From the NCBI RefSeq assembly GCF_021290965.1, contig NZ_JAJOYT010000001.1, positions 310,001 through 374,000 of the forward strand: 64,000 nucleotides of DNA, read 5' to 3'. A program made the position numbers and the translations under genes. Shown in pieces: positions 15,924 through 23,863 of this stretch. Source of the stretch: Rheinheimera faecalis (GTDB lineage: Bacteria > Pseudomonadota > Gammaproteobacteria > Enterobacterales > Alteromonadaceae). The notes under the pieces are model-generated. The model made no database searches and was not told where the DNA came from. It saw only the letters and a list, made by a program, of their open reading frames with translations. Positions within the stretch are counted from its first letter, which is position 1. Each line of letters begins with the position of its first letter.

Positions 15924-18221
15924 ATGTATTTGCCTAAGTTTCGTCTTAGTCTGGCCGCCTGTTGTGTACTAACAGGGCTGTTGAGTGGTTGCTCTCCGGC
16001 CCAATCGCCGCAACAAACATCGCCGCAGCAGACTCAAACTAAGATCACCGACGTCGCAACAGCCACTCAGGCAGACAGCACAGAGGTTAAACCGGTACGG
16101 GAGTTATTTGAGCGTGTCGCTGGTAAGGCGGTACCTAATGTGCATTTTACTTTGCTAAAGGATGACCAGACGGACTGGTATCAAATCGAAGCCCGCGACG
16201 GCCAGCTTTATGTCAGTGCCAATGCGTTGACCGCTTTAAGTTATGGTACTTACGAATATCTGCGTCAAATTGGTGTGATGTCGGTCAGCTGGGAAGGCAA
16301 CAGAATAGCCCTGCCAGAGCAATTTGCCGATTATCAGCCTGAACGGGTCAGTTCTTTATTTAAGCAACGTGCTTATCTGAACGTTTGTGCTTATGGCTAT
16401 TCCACACCATGGTGGGGTTGGACCCGATGGGAACAAGAACTGGACTGGATGGCGCTGCATGGTGTCAATAACCCAGTGGCGATGGAAGGTCAGGAATTTG
16501 TCTGGCAACAACTCTGGCTTGAGTTTGGTGTGAAAGACACAGAACTTGCGAGTTATTTCTCAGGCCCGGCTTTTACGCCCTGGCAGCGTATGGGTAATAT
16601 TGAAAGCCACGAAGGCCCTTTGCCTGACGCTTATATAGAGAAAAAACGTCAGCTGCAAAAACAAATTATGGCGCGTATGGCCGACTACGGCATGAAACCT
16701 GTGGTGCCGGCATTCTCAGGTTATGTGCCTAAGCAGTTCAAAACCTTATTCCCGCAAGCGAAAATTTCCGCTATGCCGACATGGTCAGGTTTTGCCAATG
16801 AAACCTATTGGCTGGACCCGGCCGATCCACTTTTTGCCAAAGTAGCCAAACGTTTTATCGAATTGTATAACGCCGAATATGGCGAGCAGCAGTATTACCT
16901 GCTGGATGCCTTTAATGAAATGTTGCCTCCTGTGTCCAAAGATAAACGTTATCAGGATTTAGCAGGCTACGGCGAAGCTTTGTATCAGTCGCTGGCGCAA
17001 TCTGTGCCCAATGCCACCTGGGTGATGCAAGGCTGGATGTTTGGTTCGGATCAGCATTTTTGGGATCTGAAGTCTATCGAAGCCTTTTTAAGCAAAGTGC
17101 CAGACCATAAGCTGATGATCCACGATATAGGCAACGACAGGTTTGATGTCTGGCAAAAGGCCAAAGGTTTTTACAACAAAGACTGGGTTTTTGGTTTTAT
17201 TCATAATTATGGCGGCAGTAACCCTGTGTATGCCGACTTTGATTACTACAAAGAAAAAGTTGATACCGCGTTGCATCATGCCGACAAAGGTAATCTGAAC
17301 GGTTACGGTGTATTCCCTGAAGGTATTCACAGCACCTCAGTGGCTTACGAGTATATGTTTGATGTGGCATGGCAAGGTCAGGCGACAGCGACCAGTGATT
17401 GGTTAGAGCATTACCTGAAAGCCCGTTATGGCGCTGTGAGTCCTGCTTTATTGTCGGCCTGGAATAAGCTCTACAAGGCAGTATTCAGCACTAAGTACTG
17501 GGAACCTCGCTGGTGGGAAGGTTCTGCCGGAGCTTATCTGCTCTTTAAGCGGCCTTCGCTGGACTACCTGCGTTACACCGGAGCTCCCGGTAATCTGGTT
17601 TTGCTGGATCAGGCATTGCGTGAACTGGTGGCTTTACCTGAAAGCGAGCGCAGTGCATTACTGAAGTACGATTTGATTGACCTGAGTCGTCATGCGGTCA
17701 CTCAACATATAGATATGTTGTTGCAACACAGCATGCTGGCTTATCAGCAGGGCGATATAAAGCAGGGGGATGACTGGCGGCAGCAGGCCAAAGCGCTGAT
17801 CCTTGGGGTTGATGCGCTGATTGGTGGCCAGCAGGAAAGCTTACATAGCTGGGTGAAAGAGGCGCGTGATTATGCCGAAACCCCAGAGCTCGCTGCATTG
17901 TACGAGCGTAACGCCAGACGTCAGGTCACCAGTTGGGGCGGCCTGAAGCTAAAAGATTATGCGTCCAAAGCCTGGCAGGGCATGTATGCCGATTTTTATC
18001 TGCCACGTTGGGAGCTGATGTTTGATGCGCAGCGCAAAGCAGCCCAAGAGGGTAAGGCTTTGGATAAAGCCGCAGTGGAGCAACAACTGGTCGATTGGGA
18101 AGCTGCCTGGCTGGATAAGCCGATGAAAGCAGCTTCAACTCAACCCGCTGATGCTTTTGCTGCTGTCGCCGCTTTGCAGGCTTTGGTGACGGCGAGTAAA
18201 GCGCCGCCTTCCAATCTATAA
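15924..18221 (+). CDS. GH89 alpha-N-acetylglucosaminidase lipoprotein (NAGLU family)
   Basis: Hydrolyses terminal alpha-linked N-acetylglucosamine. The protein is 765 aa with a lipoprotein signal ending LLSGC (lipobox; anchored in the envelope). An N-terminal small domain (about 55-130) is followed by the catalytic barrel with RAYLNVCAYGYSTPWWGW, WMALHGVNNPVA and the acid/base Glu332 in LLDAFNEMLPP. The nucleophile Glu466 lies in VFPEGIHST, matching the APEGI motif of human NAGLU. A helical C-terminal domain follows. It lies in the nag operon after the receptor and 56 bp before nagX. It implies the imported glycan carries alpha-GlcNAc, which is not the linkage in chitin. Confidence 0.92.
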   Translation: MYLPKFRLSLAACCVLTGLLSGCSPAQSPQQTSPQQTQTKITDVATATQADSTEVKPVRELFERVAGKAVPNVHFTLLKDDQTDWYQIEARDGQLYVSANALTALSYGTYEYLRQIGVMSVSWEGNRIALPEQFADYQPERVSSLFKQRAYLNVCAYGYSTPWWGWTRWEQELDWMALHGVNNPVAMEGQEFVWQQLWLEFGVKDTELASYFSGPAFTPWQRMGNIESHEGPLPDAYIEKKRQLQKQIMARMADYGMKPVVPAFSGYVPKQFKTLFPQAKISAMPTWSGFANETYWLDPADPLFAKVAKRFIELYNAEYGEQQYYLLDAFNEMLPPVSKDKRYQDLAGYGEALYQSLAQSVPNATWVMQGWMFGSDQHFWDLKSIEAFLSKVPDHKLMIHDIGNDRFDVWQKAKGFYNKDWVFGFIHNYGGSNPVYADFDYYKEKVDTALHHADKGNLNGYGVFPEGIHSTSVAYEYMFDVAWQGQATATSDWLEHYLKARYGAVSPALLSAWNKLYKAVFSTKYWEPRWWEGSAGAYLLFKRPSLDYLRYTGAPGNLVLLDQALRELVALPESERSALLKYDLIDLSRHAVTQHIDMLLQHSMLAYQQGDIKQGDDWRQQAKALILGVDALIGGQQESLHSWVKEARDYAETPELAALYERNARRQVTSWGGLKLKDYASKAWQGMYADFYLPRWELMFDAQRKAAQEGKALDKAAVEQQLVDWEAAWLDKPMKAASTQPADAFAAVAALQALVTASKAPPSNL

Positions 18222-18277
18222 CTTTTTAACTTGCGCTGTGCGCTCTTGCTAAGGGAGCCGCACAGCAGGAATTTTTT

Positions 18278-19354
18278 ATGCAAGCACAACGTTTACTGGC
18301 GTTAGATTTATTCCGGGGCCTGACCATTATCCTGATGATTATGGTCAACAGCCCCAACACCTATGGCGAATTTTCCCATGCGTATTGGGATGGCGTGACT
18401 TTCGCCGATTTTATTTTCCCGTTTTTCCTGATCATTGTCGGTGTGGCTATTGCCATAGGCATGAGACCTGTTGAGCGTAGCGCTGAAGAATTATCAGCAC
18501 TTCGATTGAAGGTACTGCGCCGCAGTCTGATCATGTTTGGCTTAGGTATTGTGGTCAATCTGATGTATCTGAAGTTTGCCGATATCCGCATTTTGGGTGT
18601 GCTGCAACGTATTGCTGTGGTCTATCTGGTGTGCTCCTTTTTGGCCATGCAGTGCAGCAGTAAACGATTGGTGCAAATTTTGGGCTTTATTCTGGTCAGC
18701 TACTGGTTGTTGATCTTACTGGTACCAGCTCCGGGTTTAGTTGCGGGTCAGCTGGAGCGGGGCGCAAACCTGATTAACTGGTTCGATAGCGCCTTTTTAC
18801 CCGGCATGTTATGGCGCGGCACCTGGGATCCAGAAGGAATTCTGAGTACTTATCCAGCTATTGCCAGTGGTTTATTTGGGGTGCTGATGGGGCGGCTGGT
18901 GCTGGCTTATAAACAACAATTGCCTCAACTGGTGATGTCGTTGTTTGTGTTGGGCTTTTGTAGCTTTTTACTCGGCTGTCTCTGGAGTTTGTTTTTCCCA
19001 TTCATTAAGCATATCTGGAGCAGTTCTTTTGTACTGGTTACCAGTGGTATGGCGAGCATGGTGTTGGCCTTGCTGATTTGGTTCTCTGATGTCAAAGGTT
19101 ACCAGCAACTGACCCGGATTCCACTGATTTTTGGCGCCAACGCTATAGTGGCTTACGTGCTGCATGTGGCTATGGAAAAACTACTGGAAGTGCCCATAGC
19201 AGGACAGTCTGTGCATGATGTCTATCAGTTCTGGGTCGGGGAACTTGGCTGGAACCAGTTTTTCAGTGTCGGCGTCTGGATCGCCGCCTTTCTTGTGCTC
19301 TGTTATTTGCCGGTCTGGTGGCTGTATCAGCGCAAAATTTTCGTAAAAATTTAA
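18278..19354 (+). CDS. nagX: NagX-type membrane protein, HGSNAT/DUF5009 acyltransferase family
   Basis: A 358-residue inner-membrane protein with about 10 hydrophobic segments. The N-terminus RLLALDLFRGLTIILMI and the motif HAYWDGVTFADFIFPFF align with human HGSNAT, the lysosomal enzyme that acetylates terminal glucosamine of heparan sulfate. The conserved His, used as acetyl carrier in HGSNAT, is His34 here. Bacterial NagX proteins are found in GlcNAc/chitin clusters and have been suggested to be transporters or acetyltransferases, without firm proof. It is placed directly after the GH89 enzyme and before nagK. Confidence 0.85.
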   Translation: MQAQRLLALDLFRGLTIILMIMVNSPNTYGEFSHAYWDGVTFADFIFPFFLIIVGVAIAIGMRPVERSAEELSALRLKVLRRSLIMFGLGIVVNLMYLKFADIRILGVLQRIAVVYLVCSFLAMQCSSKRLVQILGFILVSYWLLILLVPAPGLVAGQLERGANLINWFDSAFLPGMLWRGTWDPEGILSTYPAIASGLFGVLMGRLVLAYKQQLPQLVMSLFVLGFCSFLLGCLWSLFFPFIKHIWSSSFVLVTSGMASMVLALLIWFSDVKGYQQLTRIPLIFGANAIVAYVLHVAMEKLLEVPIAGQSVHDVYQFWVGELGWNQFFSVGVWIAAFLVLCYLPVWWLYQRKIFVKI

Positions 19355-19438
19355 CAGATTCAGGTTCAGCAGATCATCTGGTTTTGCCAGATGGTGTGCC
19401 CTTGGTTTGCCCAAAAACTGACCTGAAAGGGGATCCCA

Positions 19439-20329
19439 GTGACGCAACACGAACAACTTTTTATTGGTGTGGATGGTGGCGGTACCAAGTGTAAAGCCAG
19501 ACTGGAAAGCAGCAGCGGTGCCTTATTGGCTGAAGCTGTAACGGGGCCGGCTAATCCGGCGACAGATTTTGCTTTGGCGGTGGAGTCCATACTGCAGGCC
19601 TGTCAGCAGGTGGTGCAGCAGGCGGGCTATACCGACACTGCTTTGGCTTATTGTCATGTAGTGATGGGACTAGCAGGAGTTAATGTGCCTAGAGTACAAA
19701 GTCAGATGCAACATTGGTCTCATCCTTTTGCCAGTTTAACTGTGACCACTGATTTACATATTGCTTGCCTCGGAGCTCATGCAGGGCGGGATGGGGCCAT
19801 TTTAATTACCGGCACAGGCACAGCAGCTTTTTCTACTGTGGATAACGAGCAGTTTTTATTCAGTGCTCAGGGTTTTCCGCTTGGAGACAGAAGCAGCGGT
19901 GCCTGGTTTGGCTGGCAGGCGGTATGCGCTACTCTGGATAGTCTGGATGGCTTAACGGATGAAACAGAGCTGACCAAAACTATTTGCCGGACTTTAGGCG
20001 TGCGTAGCAATACAGACCTGATCAGCTGCTGTATAGGCTACAAAGCAACGGACTATGCCCAGTTGGCGCCGCTGGTCTTAAGGTATCAGCAGCTGGCTGA
20101 TCCGCATGCGCTGGATATTACCAAGCGTGGGATGGATTACATTCAGGCGTTATTACAGCGGCTATTAAAAACCGGAGCGCCCCGTATCGCCATGATTGGC
20201 GGTCTGGCTCCTTTTTTAGCCGACTTATTACCCACAGACTTACAACAACAGCTCAGCCCTGTGCTAGGGCCCCCTGAGGTTGGCGCAGTGGCGCTGGCCC
20301 GACAGCTTTTTGCGGAGAAAGCAGCATGA
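19439..20329 (+). CDS. nagK: N-acetylglucosamine kinase, BadF/BadG ATPase family
   Basis: Phosphorylates GlcNAc to GlcNAc-6-phosphate with ATP in the cytosol. The protein is 296 aa. It starts at GTG 19439, with AAAGGGG upstream; no closer ATG is available. The N-terminal phosphate-binding motif is GVDGGGTKCKA, a second nucleotide motif is ILITGTGTAAF, and GDRSSGAWFG lies mid-protein. This is the eukaryotic-type NagK fold used in Alteromonadales rather than the E. coli ROK kinase. Its stop overlaps the nagB start (ATGA), beginning a chain of coupled genes. Confidence 0.9.
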   Translation: MTQHEQLFIGVDGGGTKCKARLESSSGALLAEAVTGPANPATDFALAVESILQACQQVVQQAGYTDTALAYCHVVMGLAGVNVPRVQSQMQHWSHPFASLTVTTDLHIACLGAHAGRDGAILITGTGTAAFSTVDNEQFLFSAQGFPLGDRSSGAWFGWQAVCATLDSLDGLTDETELTKTICRTLGVRSNTDLISCCIGYKATDYAQLAPLVLRYQQLADPHALDITKRGMDYIQALLQRLLKTGAPRIAMIGGLAPFLADLLPTDLQQQLSPVLGPPEVGAVALARQLFAEKAA

Positions 20330-21324
20330 CATTAATGCGGGAAGAAGCCAGTTCAAGCTGGCAAAAAATTCAACAGCAGAACCAGAGCAATAAAGCCTTA
20401 TATCAGCAACTGGCTGAGAAGATCAGAGACTTCGATCCTGCTTTTGTTTATATGGTCGGTCGCGGTACTTCAGACCACGCCGGTGTGTTTGCCCGTTACC
20501 TGATTGAAGTTGAATTAGGAGTGGCTGTGGCTGCAGCCGCACCTTCAGTGGCCAGTTTGTTCTCAAGGCAGCTAAAACTGAACAAAGCGCTGGTGCTACT
20601 GATTTCCCAATCTGGACGCAGTGAAGATTTATTAGCACAAGGCAGAGCAGCAAAACAAAGTGACGCTTTAGTCGTAGCTTTGGTGAATGACATCAGCTCG
20701 CCGCTGGCTGCTTTAGCGGACTATGCCATACCTCTGCTGGCCGGGCCTGAAAAAGCAGTAGCAGCTACGAAAAGTTATCTTTGTACACTGTCTGCTTTGC
20801 TGCAGCTGGTCGCACATTGGAAGCAGGATCAGGCTTTACTGGATGCATTAGAGAGCTTACCAGCGGCCTTGCAGCACGCAGTAGAGCAGCCAGCCCAGCT
20901 GCATGCAGATCACATCAAAACGCTTCGTCATTGTGTGGTGTTAGGGCGGGCTTTTGGTTACGCCATATCCAGAGAAATTGCGCTCAAAATTAAAGAAGTC
21001 TGTGGTATTCAGGCGGAAGCCTTCAGCAGCGCTGAGTTTTTACATGGTCCTATTTCATTACTGAATCAGCCTTTGACGCTGTTGAATGTGCAACTAAATG
21101 ATGAAAGCAGCGAAGCACATGACGCACAAATCGCAGAAGTGAAAAAACGTGGTGGTGTAGTGTTAACCTTGGCCTTAAATGCAGAGCAGCAAGCTATTCA
21201 TCCACGATTACAGCCTTTATTGCTGATGCAGAGGTTCTATCTGGATATTGAAGCTGTGGCGCTGGCGCTAGGGCATAATCCGGATGCGCCAGTAGGTCTG
21301 AATAAAGTGACCAGCACCTTATGA
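20326..21324 (+). CDS. nagB-II: Glucosamine-6-phosphate deaminase, SIS-domain type (NagB-II)
   Basis: Converts glucosamine-6-phosphate to fructose-6-phosphate and ammonia. The 332-residue protein has two SIS (sugar isomerase) domains: the first (about 35-165) with MVGRGTSDHAG and LLISQSGRSEDLL, the second (about 195-320) with VVLGRAFGYAISREIALKIKE and AEAFSSAEFLHGP. This is the non-homologous replacement of classical NagB used in Shewanella-type pathways. Start and stop overlap nagK and nagA by 4 nt each, which supports the assigned ATG. Confidence 0.92.
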   Translation: MTLMREEASSSWQKIQQQNQSNKALYQQLAEKIRDFDPAFVYMVGRGTSDHAGVFARYLIEVELGVAVAAAAPSVASLFSRQLKLNKALVLLISQSGRSEDLLAQGRAAKQSDALVVALVNDISSPLAALADYAIPLLAGPEKAVAATKSYLCTLSALLQLVAHWKQDQALLDALESLPAALQHAVEQPAQLHADHIKTLRHCVVLGRAFGYAISREIALKIKEVCGIQAEAFSSAEFLHGPISLLNQPLTLLNVQLNDESSEAHDAQIAEVKKRGGVVLTLALNAEQQAIHPRLQPLLLMQRFYLDIEAVALALGHNPDAPVGLNKVTSTL

Positions 21325-22487
21325 ACAGCATCTATGTCTCGCATTGTTTTGATGGCAAAACGCTGTTGCAGGATGTGCGGCTGGACTGGCAGCAGGACCG
21401 CATAGTTTCGCTGCAATCAGGCGTAAAACCACAGCTTCACCATCAAAATCAGCCCCAACTGCAAGGCCTGCTTTGTCCTGGCTTTATTGATATTCAGGTC
21501 AATGGTGGCGGTGGAGTTTTATTTAATCAGTTGCCTGATATCACAGCGCTGAAAACCATCAGTAAAGCTCATCTTGGCTTTGGTACTACTGGCATGTTGC
21601 CCACAGTCATCACCGACAGTCTGGAGGTGATGCAACGTGCTGCCGATGCTGTAGCTGAACTCTTGCCACAGCCTTTACACACAGTGCTGGGTATTCATTT
21701 TGAAGGCCCGCATTTGTCGGTAGCGCGCCGTGGTATTCATCCTGCAGAGCAAATACGGCCTTTGTCGGATAAAGAAATGCAGCTGATGTGTCGCAAAGAC
21801 ATAGGCAAAGTGATGGTGACTATAGCGCCCGAAACTGTGCCTGTGGAGCAAATCCGAGAGCTCTGCGCCGCTGGCGTTATGGTGAGTCTGGGGCATTCAG
21901 CGGCTACTGCAGAACAAGCTTTGGCCGCTATTGAAGCCGGAGCCTGCTGTTTTACCCATTTATTTAATGCGATGTCGCCTTTGACCAGTCGTGAGCCCGG
22001 CATGGTGGGGGCGGCTTTGGCCAGTCCTCAAGTGTATTGTGGTTTGATTTTGGATCATTTACATGTACATCCACTGTCGGCACGCATTGCTGCGCTATGT
22101 AAAGGCGAAGACAAACTGATTCTGGTGACAGATGCAATGGCCCATACCGGCAGTGAGTTACAGGTATTGCCTTATTTGCAGACTGAAATTCGCAGAGATG
22201 GTCTGAAACTCAGTTTACCTGAAGGCACACTGGCAGGCTCAGCTCTGGATATGAATACCGCCTTGCGGCATTTTTGTCAGGATCTGGCTTTGCCGCTTAC
22301 TGCAGGTTTAAAGGCGTTAAGTACTAATCCGGCGGCTTTGGCTGGGTTGGATGATATGGGGCAACTGCGCAGTGGCGCTGTGGCCAATATGCTGTTGTTA
22401 GACAATAACCTGAATATGCAGCGCTGCTGGTTACAAGGCGCAGAACAGCTGAAAGTGCAACACAACAAGAAGAAGGATGTCCAATGA
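21321..22487 (+). CDS. nagA: N-acetylglucosamine-6-phosphate deacetylase
   Basis: Removes acetate from GlcNAc-6-phosphate. The protein is 388 aa, an amidohydrolase-superfamily TIM barrel. Motifs in order: CPGFIDIQVNGGGG, HFEGPHLSVARRGIHP (metal and substrate region), SLGHSAAT, CFTHLFNAMSPL and LVTDAM with the catalytic Asp271. The C-terminus re-enters the small beta domain (GAVANMLLLD). It overlaps nagB-II and nagP by 4 nt on each side (ATGA), so the four genes are translationally coupled. Confidence 0.95.
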   Translation: MNSIYVSHCFDGKTLLQDVRLDWQQDRIVSLQSGVKPQLHHQNQPQLQGLLCPGFIDIQVNGGGGVLFNQLPDITALKTISKAHLGFGTTGMLPTVITDSLEVMQRAADAVAELLPQPLHTVLGIHFEGPHLSVARRGIHPAEQIRPLSDKEMQLMCRKDIGKVMVTIAPETVPVEQIRELCAAGVMVSLGHSAATAEQALAAIEAGACCFTHLFNAMSPLTSREPGMVGAALASPQVYCGLILDHLHVHPLSARIAALCKGEDKLILVTDAMAHTGSELQVLPYLQTEIRRDGLKLSLPEGTLAGSALDMNTALRHFCQDLALPLTAGLKALSTNPAALAGLDDMGQLRSGAVANMLLLDNNLNMQRCWLQGAEQLKVQHNKKKDVQ

Positions 22488-23803
22488 ATACAACAGTCAC
22501 TGAAGCTACAAAAGGCCAATCCAGTCTGCAGCCGATCATCATTATCGGTGTGCTGTTTTTTATGTTTGGTTTTATCACCTGGCTCAATGGCGCTTTGATC
22601 CCGTTTTTACAACTGGTGTGCCAGTTGGGCGAGTTTCAGGCGCTTCTTATCGCTTTTAGTTTTTATATTGCCTATGTGGTGATGGCTTTACCTATGGCGA
22701 GAGTCTTGGCCTGGTCGGGCTATAAAAACGCCATGTCGATAGGTTTAGGACTGATTGCTTTGGGCTGTGCATTGTTTATTCCAGCGGCCTATAGCCAGCA
22801 GTTTATGGTGTTTTTACTGGCGCAGTTTGTGGTGGGCTCGGGCTTAACTTTGCTGCAAACTGCTTCAAACCCTTATTTGGTAAGGGTAGGGCCAGAACAT
22901 TCAGCCGCAGCCCGTATCTCCTTCATGGGCATTTTAAATAAAAGTGCAGGTGTATTAGCGCCTTTGGTGTTCACCTGGCTGGTATTACAGGATTTAGGCC
23001 ATATCACAGCAGATAGTCTGGCATTGTTAAGCGAAACAGAGCGTCAGCAGCAATTAACCTTGTTAGCCTCGCAGCTGATGGCACCTTATGCAGGTATAGC
23101 TGTGGCTATTTTGTTGCTGGCTGTCGGGCTGCGTTTTTCAGCTTTGCCGGATTTACCGTCTGAAGAAGCGCCTGTCAGCAGTGATGGCAGCGAAAGCTCC
23201 ATCTGGCAACAACGCCATCTGGTGTTGGGTGTCATTACCTTGTTTTGTTATGTCGGGGTAGAAGTGATTGCAGGGGATACCATAGGTTTGTTGGGTTCTG
23301 CACTCAATGTTCAGGGCGCTACCACTTTAGCCTCTTATACGATGGCCTTTATGGTGCTGGGTTATAGCCTGGGTTTGTTGCTGGTGCCTAAAGTCTTATC
23401 GCAGCGCCAGGCTTTGGCAATATCTGCTGGTTTAGGCCTGGTGTTGTCCGTAAGCATTTTAGTCTCAGACCCAAGCAGTACAGGTATTTCTGCGCTGTTA
23501 TGGGGTTGGGCAGGCATTCCGTTATTGCCGGATCCAATCAGTCTGGTGGCTCTATTAGGCCTGGCCAATGCATTGGTATGGCCTGCTGTCTGGCCTTTGG
23601 CGCTGGCAGGTTTAGGTTCCTTAACGCCCAAAGCTTCAGCTTTGTTGATTATGGGCATAGCGGGTGGTGCTTTGCTGCCACTGCTGTACGGCGCGTTATC
23701 ACAACACTTTGGTGCCATAGCAGGTTACATGGTGTTGTTGCCTTGTTATGCCATGATTTTGTATTACGCCCTGTGGGGTTGTCAGGTGAAATCCGCCAGA
23801 TAA
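22484..23803 (+). CDS. nagP: N-acetylglucosamine permease, MFS FucP-like
   Basis: Proton-symport importer of GlcNAc across the inner membrane. A 439-residue, 12-helix major-facilitator protein of the FucP/GluP subgroup. Helix 1 has FMFGFITWLNGALIPFLQLV and helix 4-5 have GSGLTLLQTASNPYLVRVGP, both typical of that subgroup. It replaces the PTS system of enteric bacteria, consistent with a free-sugar kinase (NagK) in the same operon. Last gene of the operon; a strong terminator follows at 23809. Confidence 0.92.
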   Translation: MNTTVTEATKGQSSLQPIIIIGVLFFMFGFITWLNGALIPFLQLVCQLGEFQALLIAFSFYIAYVVMALPMARVLAWSGYKNAMSIGLGLIALGCALFIPAAYSQQFMVFLLAQFVVGSGLTLLQTASNPYLVRVGPEHSAAARISFMGILNKSAGVLAPLVFTWLVLQDLGHITADSLALLSETERQQQLTLLASQLMAPYAGIAVAILLLAVGLRFSALPDLPSEEAPVSSDGSESSIWQQRHLVLGVITLFCYVGVEVIAGDTIGLLGSALNVQGATTLASYTMAFMVLGYSLGLLLVPKVLSQRQALAISAGLGLVLSVSILVSDPSSTGISALLWGWAGIPLLPDPISLVALLGLANALVWPAVWPLALAGLGSLTPKASALLIMGIAGGALLPLLYGALSQHFGAIAGYMVLLPCYAMILYYALWGCQVKSAR

Positions 23804-23808
23804 AAAAC

Positions 23809-23841
23809 AAAAAGCCTCTGAGTTTTTCAGAGGCTTTTTTT
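23809..23841. terminator. Bidirectional terminator between nagP and the amidohydrolase gene
   Basis: AAAAAGCCTCTGA and TCAGAGGCTTTTTTT form a perfect stem with a GTTTT loop and A/T tracts on both sides. It serves nagP and the convergent amidohydrolase gene. Confidence 0.92.
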
Positions 23842-23863
23842 ATGGGGACGTTATAGCGTTTTG

